Shown: positions 1 through 12,892, counted from the first letter of the stretch. The stretch: DNA of 64,000 bases from Candidatus Heimdallarchaeota archaeon (GCA_016840095.1 JAEOSZ010000026.1:17920-81919); one strand, 5' to 3'. Notes: a model not told the origin generated them from the sequence alone. Program-made: numbers and translations.

Positions 1-62
1 CGTAAATAGAATACTGCATTTACGACTTAGAAAAAGATTAACTAGGATGAATAAGCAATATT

Positions 63-476
63 CTATCCAGAGCTCTTTATTCTCATAATCTTGCTTTTAC
101 CAATAGCTTTCCAATATTCGACTTCTGCTCCTTCTTGAATTTGAGCTTTCATCTCTTCATCATCTGGTAGTGCTGTCTCAAATGTTTCATATGATTCAAG
201 ATCCATTATTTGAACACTATCTCCACCAACAGAAATAACTTGGGCATTTCTTTTATCAATAATAGGAGATTGGAGCTTTAAGTCACCAGGAATGGAGATT
301 TCAGTTTTACTTCCTGTAAATATATTCTCAATTTTCATCCTACATTTAGTGTGTCCATGTTTGCCACTTTTTGATTTTTCAATCGAACGTACAAGGAATA
401 CTTCATCATTTTGAATTATATGATTGCCTTCCTTTATTTGGCTAGCTCTAACAGGTGTAATATCAAATTCTGACAT
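63..476 (-). CDS. eif5A: Translation factor aIF5A
   Basis: This 137-residue protein is the archaeal/eukaryotic translation factor 5A, which binds the ribosome and promotes peptide-bond formation at difficult sequences. The N-terminal SH3-like domain carries the hypusination loop S-G-K-H-G-H, with the modifiable lysine at K39. An OB-fold follows from about residue 70. The length is normal for archaea. It is read leftward and stands alone at the left edge. Function depends on deoxyhypusine synthase, which is not in this window. The assignment is secure. Confidence 0.96.
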   Translation of the reverse strand: MSEFDITPVRASQIKEGNHIIQNDEVFLVRSIEKSKSGKHGHTKCRMKIENIFTGSKTEISIPGDLKLQSPIIDKRNAQVISVGGDSVQIMDLESYETFETALPDDEEMKAQIQEGAEVEYWKAIGKSKIMRIKSSG

Positions 477-655
477 TTTTTGATCCTCTTTGAAAGTTCT
501 ATTCTAATTATATGTATGTTCATTTGATGTTCTATATTTAAAGGATTTTGGTAACCAATTTTGTTTTAATTGATGCACATAGTAGTTTAATGTAAAAACC
601 AACTAAAAACTAAAAGTATGTATAAAGAATAAAAAGAAGAACCAATCAAGAAAAT

Positions 656-1099
656 TTATCTTTGTGGTTTTGGCTTCCTACCGATGACAATCTGTTTTAA
701 GGCAACTCCATTAACATGAGTAACTTGCCATTTAACACCAGGAATGTCTCCCATAGCTCCCTTCTGAGCTCCACCAATACTGCAAACAATAACTTCATCA
801 TGTTCGTCAATGTATAATAACCCACCATCGTGAGGGACAAAAGCACCTACTTGTTTACCATTCTTAGCAAGTCTGACTCTTACACATTTTCTCAAAGCTG
901 AATTTGGTTGTTTGCTCTCAACACCGTATTTTTCAACAACAATACCTCTTGCAGCTGGAGCTCCCTCTAATGGATCTGTTTTCTTATCCAATCTTAACAT
1001 TCGTCTTTTATACTGCATATCTTTCCATCTGAAGTGTTTTCTCTTATTCTTCAGTTTTCTTGCAGCGAATTCGCCTTTCGGACTTTTTGAACCTGTCAT
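656..1099 (-). CDS. rps12: Small-subunit ribosomal protein uS12
   Basis: A 147-residue uS12 (S12/S23e) of the decoding centre. The conserved block K-Q-P-N-S-A-L-R-K lies at about residues 62-70, followed by the V-R-V-R-L and H-D-G-G segments typical of the archaeal/eukaryotic form. The start is preceded by GTGAT, which resembles the Shine-Dalgarno element used by other genes here. In many archaea rps12 lies between nusA and rps7. Here nusA is about 18 kb away and rps7 about 48 kb away, so the usual string is broken. Confidence 0.97.
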   Translation of the reverse strand: MTGSKSPKGEFAARKLKNKRKHFRWKDMQYKRRMLRLDKKTDPLEGAPAARGIVVEKYGVESKQPNSALRKCVRVRLAKNGKQVGAFVPHDGGLLYIDEHDEVIVCSIGGAQKGAMGDIPGVKWQVTHVNGVALKQIVIGRKPKPQR

Positions 1100-1190
1100 T
1101 TAATCACTTTGATTTGTTAATACTTCAAAGGTAAACCCGAAGTAAGTCATTTCTTCAAGTGTTTCCTCTTGGATTTCATTAAAAAACTTT

Positions 1191-1205
1191 TGATGTTAAA
1201 CATCA
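1191..1205. repeat. Perfect dyad between uS12 and a membrane protein gene
   Basis: TGATGTT and AACATCA form a 7-bp inverted repeat around one central A in the divergent intergenic region. It lies about 90 bp from each start codon. It could be an operator, but a dyad of this size can also arise by chance in AT-rich DNA. Confidence 0.4.
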
Positions 1206-1290
1206 TTTGAATTTATTGGGTTTACTTGATTATTAACTGCTTTTATGAGAAAATAGAGTGTGTTTGATGAAGGATATAATTTCTGTGGTG

Positions 1291-1298
1291 TATATAAG
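1291..1298 (+). promoter_or_regulatory. TATA box for the gene at 1321
   Basis: TATATAAG ends 22 bases before the ATG at 1321. Archaeal TATA boxes usually sit about 25 bases before the transcript start, so the message would be leaderless or nearly so. Confidence 0.55.
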
Positions 1299-1320
1299 TT
1301 ATATTTTCTTTAAATGAGTA

Positions 1321-2541
1321 ATGGGGAAAAGAGCTCTGCTGGTATTAGTACTAGCTATTCTGTTTGCAAGTCAAATTGCAGAAGGATCGGTAAACGAAAT
1401 AGAAATAGATGAAATTAGGGTATTAGAAAGAGAAAAAGAAGTATTTGTATATCTAAGAAACCTACCAAGACCATTAGGTTTTCGTGTATGGATAAATAGT
1501 GAGGAAGTAACAGAAAATTGTAGAGTACGTTTCGATTCCAAACTATTAAATACGGAAAGTATTTTATTAATAGGTTTACCTCAGAATGTTCTAAATACAT
1601 CTAATGAGCTGTTCATCACTTTTTATGATGAAACGTTCTCTAAGAATTTCACGGAAACATTTGACTTCTTACCAAAGAAATGGTTTGATATGAATTGGCC
1701 TTTAACAATTGGTGTTATTGTTGGATTAATAGTTTTATTCTTTGTTGGTTCGCGAAAAATGATCAAAAAAGGAAAATCAGCTGATGGTATAACTGCAAAC
1801 CCAATAACAAAAACAACAACTTATAATGAAATGATGGTAAAAACAGTTTTAGTTCTCATAATTTCTATAGGTTTATTCATTTATGTTTCGTACCATCCAT
1901 ATTTCCGTTATCCTCAATTAATTTCTTCTAGCTGGGGATTATTCTATGATATATTACATTTCTTTTCGTTAGGGTGCTTTTATGTTGCCATTGCTGGTTT
2001 TTCCTATCATGTTCTTCGTTTTGCTTTTGGTTTAGAAAGAAAACCAGCACCTAATTCTTCAATTAAACAGATTGGATCTTTTCACTATTATTTTAGGAAG
2101 ATATTAGGTGGAACAGATCAGATTAATGAAAAATTGAATAAAGAGAAACATCCATCAATTGTAGTTATAAGTAAAACACTACTCATTATCACAGTATTCT
2201 TTACACTGCGGATTATACTATTGTTGCTTCTAAATACTCTCTACACATATTACCCATCAAATTTCATGTTAGTATTAAATAATGAAGGAATCAATACACA
2301 CTCAATATATGGATGGCTAGGAGTACTTCTTCAGGTTTTAACTATAGTCTTTCTAATAAGTATGGCAATAAGCTTCTTTGTTTCTTTAAACACCATATAT
2401 ACCATTTATTTCAGAAATACATCAAAGAAAAAGAAAACCAAGAGATATAATCAGATTTTCCGGATAATTCTACCATTGATATTCTATGGTCTTTATCAAT
2501 TAACGGAGACTATTCTCTCGAATACTAATTTTCAGATTTAA
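1321..2541 (+). CDS. Exported multi-pass membrane protein, unknown
   Basis: I do not recognise a family for this 406-residue protein. It begins with a signal peptide (K-R then a leucine/valine-rich stretch, ending near A-E-G at 20-22). A roughly 100-residue beta-rich extracytoplasmic part follows, then about five to six membrane segments (near 127-143, 175-192, 210-232, 283-302, 333-355 and 382-398) with lysine-rich loops. The C-terminal half could be a membrane sensor or channel-like bundle, but no catalytic motif is visible. Its 3' end overlaps the opposing gene at 2525 by 17 bases. Both genes encode exported membrane proteins. Confidence 0.8.
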   Translation: MGKRALLVLVLAILFASQIAEGSVNEIEIDEIRVLEREKEVFVYLRNLPRPLGFRVWINSEEVTENCRVRFDSKLLNTESILLIGLPQNVLNTSNELFITFYDETFSKNFTETFDFLPKKWFDMNWPLTIGVIVGLIVLFFVGSRKMIKKGKSADGITANPITKTTTYNEMMVKTVLVLIISIGLFIYVSYHPYFRYPQLISSSWGLFYDILHFFSLGCFYVAIAGFSYHVLRFAFGLERKPAPNSSIKQIGSFHYYFRKILGGTDQINEKLNKEKHPSIVVISKTLLIITVFFTLRIILLLLLNTLYTYYPSNFMLVLNNEGINTHSIYGWLGVLLQVLTIVFLISMAISFFVSLNTIYTIYFRNTSKKKKTKRYNQIFRIILPLIFYGLYQLTETILSNTNFQI

Positions 2542-3625
2542 TTACTTTAACCTTCTTAATATACTGATTAGTATGTTTCTTGCTTTCTTCTACATTTTCT
2601 GGTTGTATTGCATCAGCTACCTCAATAAGAAACTTTTCATTAGCTTGTTCTGACATTTTATTTCTTTTCTTTCTGTAAAATACGCCATAAAGTGCAAATA
2701 GAAAAGTAAAAACAGCCATACCTACGATTATATAATCTGTAGCACTCCCGAAAATACTATTATCAGGAACTTCCTCATTCTCATTTGCTATTTGATTGTC
2801 ATAACCAACCGATTGATCCAAATTTTCTATTTCTAGATGGTAATAACAGATCTCATGAACATCTTCTTCAATACTAGAAGTAAAATTGTAGTAATAATCG
2901 ATATCATAAGTATATAAGTATAGTAATCCTTTTTCTATATCAAAAACTGATTTAGTTACAAACTCAAGAGTCTCAAGTAAGCTTTCTTCTTCATTGATGA
3001 ATCTATTATCCTCAATGAATCTAAATTCGTTATAAGTTATAGTTACAGTAAAGAGTTTATCACTCAAGAAGTATCTACGAGATTCAGTGTTATTGACAAT
3101 GATTGAATAGTTATCCCCCATATCTGTATAATAATCAATTACGTTAAAGTACTCTTCTACTTCCCTTGCATACTTATAATATTCTTCTAATGTAATGAAT
3201 AGACCTGTACTATTTTCAAAAAGAGCAGGAAGTGTAAAAAAATCACCATAATGAAGATTTTTCTGCCCTAAATAGATATCATCCAAATTATAAATAATTG
3301 AGTCGTTGTTTAAAATGATATCAAACCAGTCTCCATCAGCTCTATAATTAATTTCAAAGTCATTCGGATTATTGGTAACTTTAAGTTGAACTAAATCTCC
3401 TTGAGAAACGTTTATTTCTCCGATTCGTGAATTATAATAATATTCAGGTTTATTACCCTTCCACTCAAGAGTGCTTACTTTCCAGTCAACTGTTGTTCCT
3501 ACAGAGAAAAAGTCTGAATAAAGCAAACCTTCCGATAAACTATAAGCTTTACTAGAAGGTGTAAAAGCTAAAAGTGCAATAATAAATAATACTGATAGTT
3601 CCCCATTTTTTTGAGTGAGTACCAT
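2525..3625 (-). CDS. Secreted single-pass membrane protein, unknown
   Basis: No family is recognised for this 366-residue protein. A signal peptide covers about residues 10-27 (ending P-S-S-K-A-Y). A roughly 270-residue extracytoplasmic domain rich in Tyr, Asp and Asn follows, with several N-x-S/T sites. One membrane helix lies near 300-320, followed by a basic stop-transfer K-K-R-N-K and a short charged cytoplasmic tail. This type I layout, a large ectodomain plus a C-terminal anchor, suits a surface protein. It is tail-to-tail with the gene at 1321, overlapping by 17 bases. Confidence 0.78.
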   Translation of the reverse strand: MVLTQKNGELSVLFIIALLAFTPSSKAYSLSEGLLYSDFFSVGTTVDWKVSTLEWKGNKPEYYYNSRIGEINVSQGDLVQLKVTNNPNDFEINYRADGDWFDIILNNDSIIYNLDDIYLGQKNLHYGDFFTLPALFENSTGLFITLEEYYKYAREVEEYFNVIDYYTDMGDNYSIIVNNTESRRYFLSDKLFTVTITYNEFRFIEDNRFINEEESLLETLEFVTKSVFDIEKGLLYLYTYDIDYYYNFTSSIEEDVHEICYYHLEIENLDQSVGYDNQIANENEEVPDNSIFGSATDYIIVGMAVFTFLFALYGVFYRKKRNKMSEQANEKFLIEVADAIQPENVEESKKHTNQYIKKVKVIKSEN

Positions 3626-3760
3626 TTAACCACCCACTCTCTTCTTATCAAAACCATCCTATTTATAGCTAACAAAAATCTGAAGACTATCTAAACTTAA
3701 AGGGTTAAATAATGCTCTTTGATAAAAACAAACGAAAAATAGAAGTGAGATAAAGAATAA

Positions 3761-7659
<3,899 letters not shown>

Positions 7660-7888
7660 TTCATAACTCCAAAAACTTTGAATCTCCACACTAATGTGAT
7701 TACTCTTTACTCAATGCATTTTGTAATTGATAAAAAGCTTTTGATTACAAACCAATTCTTACAAGCTGAAATTCCATTCTAGATGTGTTTAATTAAGTTG
7801 AACAGAATTCTGTAAATCCTCATAATTTATTAAGTCATTTAAAAATTATTACACAAGAAAGTGAAACAAGAAAATCACGGTGATATTC

Positions 7889-8815
7889 ATGATTATTGAT
7901 GGAAGAAAGTTTTCGCAAGAGTATACTGATAAAGTGCTTAAACCTCGTTGTGATATTTTCAAAGAAAAATACAAAAAAGTACCAAAGTTATCTACAATAA
8001 TTGTAGGTGAAGATCCTGCTTCAGAATCTTATCGAAGAATAAGAGAGAAGTTTTTTGCAAACCTTTGTGTTGATTCTCCTGCTCTTCAACTGCCAGAAGA
8101 AACAACAGAGAAGGAGCTTTTAGATATTATAGATAAACAGAATAACGATGACAGTATAGATGGAATACTTGTCCAATTACCTCTGCCTAAACACATGGAC
8201 GAAGATAAGATAATAGAAAGTATCTCTCCAGATAAAGATATTGAAGGTTTGTCTCCTGGAAATGTATATGCTTGGACAAAATCTACCCCTAACCTAATTC
8301 CCGCAACAGCTCTTGGCGCACTTGCCCTCTTGAAACATTACCAGATTCCTTTACATGGTAAGCATGCTGTTGTAGTTGGAAGAAGCATGATAATTGGCAA
8401 ACCTATAGCACATCTTCTTTTGAGAGAGCATGCTACAGTAACAATTTGTCATTCAAGATCAAAACCACTTGAGAAATATACTAAAGAAGCAGATATACTC
8501 ATTGCAGCTGTTGGTCGTGCTCATCTGATCAAGAAGGGTATGGTGAAAAAAGATGTTGCAATTATTGATGTGGGAGTTAATTTTGAAGATGGTAAACTAA
8601 TGGGAGATACAGACTTTGATGATTTAAAAGATGATGTAGACTATATTTCTCCTGTACCTGGAGGAAGTGGTCCCGCAACTGTAGCTATGTTAGCAAGCAA
8701 TTTACTTCTAGCTTTTGAACTTAAACAAGCAAAGGATGATGTCAATCTTCAGAAGTGTTTGAGAGAATACTACGCTGATTATGAGGCAAAAGGAGACAAA
8801 GATACTTGTATTTAG
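7889..8815 (+). CDS. folD: Methylene-THF dehydrogenase/cyclohydrolase FolD
   Basis: A bifunctional enzyme interconverting 5,10-methylene-THF and 10-formyl-THF. The sequence shows the D-G-I-L-V-Q-L-P-L-P-K-H substrate motif near residue 95, the G-R-S-x-I-I-G-K-P dinucleotide-binding turn near 170, and the C-terminal P-V-P-G-G-S-G-P motif. The ATG at 7889 is chosen over an in-frame GTG nine bases earlier. Together with glyA at 9.2-10.6 kb it suggests folate-based C1 metabolism. At 308 residues it is slightly longer than most FolD proteins because of a charged tail. Confidence 0.95.
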   Translation: MIIDGRKFSQEYTDKVLKPRCDIFKEKYKKVPKLSTIIVGEDPASESYRRIREKFFANLCVDSPALQLPEETTEKELLDIIDKQNNDDSIDGILVQLPLPKHMDEDKIIESISPDKDIEGLSPGNVYAWTKSTPNLIPATALGALALLKHYQIPLHGKHAVVVGRSMIIGKPIAHLLLREHATVTICHSRSKPLEKYTKEADILIAAVGRAHLIKKGMVKKDVAIIDVGVNFEDGKLMGDTDFDDLKDDVDYISPVPGGSGPATVAMLASNLLLAFELKQAKDDVNLQKCLREYYADYEAKGDKDTCI

Positions 8816-8856
8816 TACAAGAAAACTATTTAGAGGAAAGCATCTAGATTATAGCA

Positions 8857-9207
8857 ATGAAAGAGCCTACACTCACTACCACTCTCGAAGTAGATGGTCA
8901 AGAGTATCATATAACTGCAGTTTTTTTGGAAAATGCAGTTTCTATTTTTATTTATGATGAAACTCCTAGACTGGGGACTTTGGCAATTTCTGTACCGGGT
9001 ACAGATATTATGCAAGCTTCAACGCTTTATGTTACTGGATCATCAGATGCACATTTTGTAAGAATGTTGGGTGAAAGATTTGCTTCACGAATTCAGAAAT
9101 TAGTTTTAATATCAATTAGTTTGAAAGAAATTTCAAACGATTTAATTCTGAAAATAATGCAACAAACAGAACAACTTCTTTTTGAAGAAAAAAGTGAAAA
9201 AGAGTAA
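8857..9207 (+). CDS. Putative proteasome assembly chaperone (PAC3/PAC4-like)
   Basis: A 116-residue protein with two beta-meanders (about 8-47) followed by V-T-G-S-S-D at 59-64, the helix L-G-E-R-F-A-S-R (71-78), the strand K-L-V-L-I-S-I-S-L and a C-terminal helix. From memory of eukaryotic PAC4, which has a similar hydrophobic hairpin, an L-A-x-R-L-A-x-K helix and a V-F-V-S-Y-N-L strand in the same order, this looks like a PAC3/PAC4 relative. These are small proteins that help assemble proteasome alpha rings. This is an inference from fold order and short motifs. No proteasome gene is nearby. The gene lies 41 bases after folD and converges on glyA. Confidence 0.5.
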   Translation: MKEPTLTTTLEVDGQEYHITAVFLENAVSIFIYDETPRLGTLAISVPGTDIMQASTLYVTGSSDAHFVRMLGERFASRIQKLVLISISLKEISNDLILKIMQQTEQLLFEEKSEKE

Positions 9208-9226
9208 AGGAAAAAACCCTTTACGA

Positions 9227-10555
9227 TTATTTTAGTATAGATAAACCCGGATACAATGGGAATTGCTTTGTTAGTTCAAGAATGTCTTCTTTAACTTTGT
9301 GAGCTACTTCTACACTTCCTTTTGCTTTAATTACCTTTGAAAGACCTTCTGCTATTACTTTCATTTCTGATTCTTTCATTCCTCTGGAGGTAATTGCAGG
9401 GGTTCCAAGTCTTAATCCAGATGGATGGAATGGACTTGAAGGTTCATATGGAACTGTATTCTTGTTTAAGGTTATACCTGCTTCATCTAAAGCTGTTTGA
9501 ATAGGGCCACCTTTACCAGTTAGGTCTTCAGGACGCAAATCTATGAGAATAAGGTGGTTATCTGTTCCATTTGTTACTAATTTTATATCAAGAGCCATTA
9601 GTTCATCTGCTAGTACAGCTGCATTCTTCACGATTTGTTTAGCATAATCCTTAAATTCGGGTTTCATGGCTTCTGCAAATGCAACAGCTTTTGCTGCAGT
9701 AGCATGGTCATGAGGTCCTCCTTGAAGACCAGGAAATACAGCTGAATCTATTAATCGAGCTAGAGTAAATGGTTCTCCTGCTTTGGTTTTCTTCTCAGGA
9801 TGGTGAATCTCGTGCAACCTATCTTCTATTTTACACATTATAATTGCACCACGTGGTCCTCTTAGACTTTTGTGGGTTGTAGTTGTTACAACATCAGTAA
9901 AAGGAAAAGGACTTTCATGAACACCACCAGCGATCAAACCCGAAATATGTGAAATATCAGCAAGTTGGTAAGCATCAACTTCTTCTGCAATTTCTTGGAA
10001 AGCTTTGAAGTCTATCTTTCTAGGATATGCAGTTAAACCGGAGATAATCATTTCTGGATTCTCTTTTTTAGCTAGCTCATGAATAACTCCCATATCTAGC
10101 ATTTCTGTCTCTTTATCAACATCATAGCTAACACAAGTATAGTTCTTACCTGAGAAATTCACATGGCTTCCATGGGTAAGATGACCACCTGATGTGAGGC
10201 TAAAACCTAGGAATTTATCCTTTAGGTTTAACAAAGCGAAGAAAACGGCCTGATTAGCTGGAGAACCAGAATAAGGTTGAACATTGACATGTTCAGCACC
10301 AAAGAGTTTCTTAGCACGTTCTATTGCTAGAATCTCTACTTCATCAACAATTTCATTACCACCATAATATCTCTTCTTAGGATAACCTTCAGAGTATTTA
10401 TTGGTAAAAACGCTACCCATGGTCTGAAGAACGGACCGATAGGTGTAATTTTCAGAAGGAATTAGTTCTATACCTTCTTCTTGTCGCTTTAGTTCTCGTA
10501 GAAGCATATCAGCTATTTCTGGATCGGAATTAGCAACATCATTCATTAAATTCAT
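9227..10555 (-). CDS. glyA: Serine hydroxymethyltransferase
   Basis: A PLP enzyme converting serine plus THF to glycine plus methylene-THF. At 442 residues it has normal length. Visible motifs are L-I-P-S-E-N-Y near residue 36, Y-S-E-G-Y-P near 55, and the PLP-lysine segment T-T-T-T-H-K-S-L-R-G-P-R-G near 225. Archaeal SHMTs may use tetrahydromethanopterin, but FolD next door suggests folate here. A TATA box (10589-10597) and a strong inverted repeat (10639-10676) lie upstream. Confidence 0.96.
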   Translation of the reverse strand: MNLMNDVANSDPEIADMLLRELKRQEEGIELIPSENYTYRSVLQTMGSVFTNKYSEGYPKKRYYGGNEIVDEVEILAIERAKKLFGAEHVNVQPYSGSPANQAVFFALLNLKDKFLGFSLTSGGHLTHGSHVNFSGKNYTCVSYDVDKETEMLDMGVIHELAKKENPEMIISGLTAYPRKIDFKAFQEIAEEVDAYQLADISHISGLIAGGVHESPFPFTDVVTTTTHKSLRGPRGAIIMCKIEDRLHEIHHPEKKTKAGEPFTLARLIDSAVFPGLQGGPHDHATAAKAVAFAEAMKPEFKDYAKQIVKNAAVLADELMALDIKLVTNGTDNHLILIDLRPEDLTGKGGPIQTALDEAGITLNKNTVPYEPSSPFHPSGLRLGTPAITSRGMKESEMKVIAEGLSKVIKAKGSVEVAHKVKEDILELTKQFPLYPGLSILK

Positions 10556-10588
10556 AATTTATCCTCAGAAGAACAACAAAGCGTTTTC

Positions 10589-10597
10589 TTTAAATAT
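10589..10597 (-). promoter_or_regulatory. TATA box for glyA
   Basis: Read leftward this is ATATTTAAA, centred about 38 bases before the glyA ATG, at a distance consistent with a short 5' leader. Confidence 0.5.
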
Positions 10598-10638
10598 CTT
10601 TTTCAATCGCACTACAACGCGAAAAAATAGTTTCTGAA

Positions 10639-10676
10639 AATCTTACCACAAGAATTTATTTTTGTGTGGTAAGATT
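10639..10676. repeat. 12-bp inverted repeat, candidate operator
   Basis: AATCTTACCACA (10639-10650) and TGTGGTAAGATT (10665-10676) are perfect inverted copies separated by 14 AT-rich bases, between divergent glyA and the M55 peptidase gene. The right arm can also pair with CCACAC at 10678-10683 to make an alternative hairpin (10664-10683). It could be a repressor site or an RNA switch-like structure. Confidence 0.7.
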
Positions 10677-10780
10677 CCCACACCCTATGTCGCTTTGTTC
10701 ATCTATTCTGGTATTCATTTCTTTCTTGAATGACTCTTTTATTCTTTCTTTCTTCTCTTTTCTTACCTTAGAGTGATATT

Positions 10781-11605
10781 ATGAAAATTTACGTTGTTTG
10801 TGATTTAGAAGGTGTTGCTGGTGTTATTGATCACCGCTTGCAATGCTCTTGGGAACCCGAATCTTTTGTAGCCTTCAATGGTGAATACTATAAACAGGCT
10901 CGAAAGTTAGCTACTCTGGAACTCAATGCACTTATAGAAGGAGCATTGGAAGGAGGAGCTAAGGAAGTAGTTGCTTGGGATGGGCATGGACCTTTCCCTG
11001 GAGGACTAGATGTAGAACTGATACATCCTGAATGTAAACTGGTAATGGCAGCAGGAGATGGAGGACCAGAAGGACTAGATGAGAGTTATGATGCACTGTT
11101 CATGTGTGGACTACACGCAATGGCAGGTGTAGAAAAAGGAGTAATGGCACACAGTTTCTTTGGAGGAATAGAAGAGGTAGTAATAAACGGGATAAAAGTA
11201 GGAGAAGTAGGAATGAACAGCGCATTAGCAGGATCATATGGAGTACCAACAGTGTTTATAAGTGGAGACAAAGACGGAGCAGAGGAAGCAAAAGAACTAA
11301 TTCCGAATATAGTAACAGCAGTAGTGAAAGAAGGTATGAAACCAGCAGGAAAGAAACTGGGAAATATACCAACACTATCATTGACACCGCAGAAAGCAAG
11401 AGAAGTGATAAAGGAAAAGGCAAAGGAAGCAATGGAGAAGATAAAGGAAATTGAACCATTTGTAATAAAAGGTCCATATACAGTAAGAACAAAGTATGCG
11501 AAAAAGGAATTTGCTGACTGGAGTGCGAAAAAAACCAATATCAAGAGAATAGACGAATATACAGTGGAAGCAAAAGGAAAGAGCTTAGAAGAGCCTTTAT
11601 TCTAA
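10781..11605 (+). CDS. M55 family D-aminopeptidase (DppA-like)
   Basis: A zinc aminopeptidase of the DppA fold, which forms large rings and releases N-terminal D- or small amino acids from short peptides. The metal-binding D-L-E-G-V motif is at residues 8-12, and W-D-G-H-G-P and the later G-L-H-A-M-A segment supply further ligands. Its 274 residues match the family. Third-codon-position use shifts along the gene: the first ~250 bases use T-ending codons freely, while the rest is almost all A/G/C-ending. The lack of T creates long spurious open frames on both strands. A dyad lies about 105 bp upstream. Confidence 0.92.
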   Translation: MKIYVVCDLEGVAGVIDHRLQCSWEPESFVAFNGEYYKQARKLATLELNALIEGALEGGAKEVVAWDGHGPFPGGLDVELIHPECKLVMAAGDGGPEGLDESYDALFMCGLHAMAGVEKGVMAHSFFGGIEEVVINGIKVGEVGMNSALAGSYGVPTVFISGDKDGAEEAKELIPNIVTAVVKEGMKPAGKKLGNIPTLSLTPQKAREVIKEKAKEAMEKIKEIEPFVIKGPYTVRTKYAKKEFADWSAKKTNIKRIDEYTVEAKGKSLEEPLF

Positions 11606-11611
11606 GAAAAA

Positions 11612-12892
11612 TCAGAAGGGTATGACGCGGTCATATCCTGTCTTATCCCTTTTTTTGGTAGCATCAATGATCACTTTGATGGAAGTATTGTCCCCTCTAC
11701 GTCGAGAAGGATCAAGAGAAGAACCACGCATGTTATCGAGAATAGTTATGTCGTTGGCCCCGGCTCTGGTTATTCTAGCCCACTCAACAGCTTTACTGTC
11801 ACAGATATCTATGTCTTCATCAACAACAGTGACCCATTTAAGAGAAGGATGAGCTTCAAAAGCTGTTAAACCCACTTTATGACCATCAACATCAGAATGG
11901 GTAGTAACAGAAATAACAGCACTTAACCAACCACACCCACTAGGGGTAAGATAGACACCATGAACCTTGGGTACAACCTTACTCACACGATTGTGAATCT
12001 CTGCTTCGCGAGGAAAACCCATAAGGATAAAATGCTCCTCATAAGCAGGAAGAATTGTTTGGAAAATAGGATCATCCCGATAAAAGATGTTTTCGAATTG
12101 AACGATAGGTTGGGACCGAACATCATCAGGAGTACCAGTAATATCAACAAATGGTCCTTCATCAACCTCTTCATTAGCAAGGATTTTTCCTTCCAAAATA
12201 AATTCAACATCAGATGGAACAGGGATACCATAACGAGGAGTTCGTGCAATGGATAGATTACCTCGCAGAAGAGAATTCGCAATAGAGAGTTCAGATTTAC
12301 CAGACGGAGTAGGAGAAGAAGCTGCTAATGCAAGAACAGGATGATAACCATTAACTACTGCAATAGGAGTATCCAAACCATTCTCTTTGTTTTCATGAAA
12401 GATTTTATACAGATTTCTAGGAACAATACGAATAGCTCCTTGTTGATTATTGAGAACCATGATTCTGTGAATACTCATGTTAGGAGCTTTGGTATCTGGA
12501 AACTGTGCAATAACGATTCCGGAAGTAAGGTACTTTCCCCCATCTACAGGAAAGAATTTTGGAATAGGGAGTTTAGAGAGATTGACTGAATCTTTGTTGG
12601 AAAAGGTTAAGCTGGATTCAACTGGTTTGGGTTGTTGAGGATTGAGAAGGGATTGTTGAAAGAAGTTGTAATAATTTTTATCTTTATTCAAAACAAGTTC
12701 AAGTTGATTTCGAGAAGAAAGACAGTTACCAAGTAAAGGAAAAGTAGAATCTTCTACATCTGAAAACAGAACAGCTTTGTTATGGTTTATTTGAAGATGT
12801 TCAGTAATCTCATATTCAAGCTTAACTTTATCCTTAATTTCCACAAGTAAATTCGATTGTTTGAGTGTATCAAGATAGGGTCTTAAACTCAT
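11612..12892 (-). CDS. UbiD-family prenylated-FMN decarboxylase
   Basis: A 426-residue UbiD-type decarboxylase needing prenyl-FMN. Characteristic segments are R-I-M-V-L-N-N near residue 142 and E-G-P-F-V-D-I-T-G near 250, followed by the C-terminal domain. Archaea often use a UbiD homologue as anhydromevalonate phosphate decarboxylase in isoprenoid synthesis. That role fits a stand-alone archaeal UbiD but is inference. The ATG at 12892 is chosen because an upstream extension would run into the tRNA-Leu gene, and the TATA-like TTTAAATATC at 12938-12947 fits this start. Convergent with the M55 gene, 6 bases apart. Confidence 0.88.
   Translation of the reverse strand: MSLRPYLDTLKQSNLLVEIKDKVKLEYEITEHLQINHNKAVLFSDVEDSTFPLLGNCLSSRNQLELVLNKDKNYYNFFQQSLLNPQQPKPVESSLTFSNKDSVNLSKLPIPKFFPVDGGKYLTSGIVIAQFPDTKAPNMSIHRIMVLNNQQGAIRIVPRNLYKIFHENKENGLDTPIAVVNGYHPVLALAASSPTPSGKSELSIANSLLRGNLSIARTPRYGIPVPSDVEFILEGKILANEEVDEGPFVDITGTPDDVRSQPIVQFENIFYRDDPIFQTILPAYEEHFILMGFPREAEIHNRVSKVVPKVHGVYLTPSGCGWLSAVISVTTHSDVDGHKVGLTAFEAHPSLKWVTVVDEDIDICDSKAVEWARITRAGANDITILDNMRGSSLDPSRRRGDNTSIKVIIDATKKRDKTGYDRVIPF

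Noticed and set aside
11086..11544. Long antisense and alternate frames (152, 116 and 78 codons) over the M55 peptidase gene
   Set aside because: They arise because the region is poor in T on the + strand, which removes stop codons. Products are low-complexity and the M55 frame has all the family motifs.
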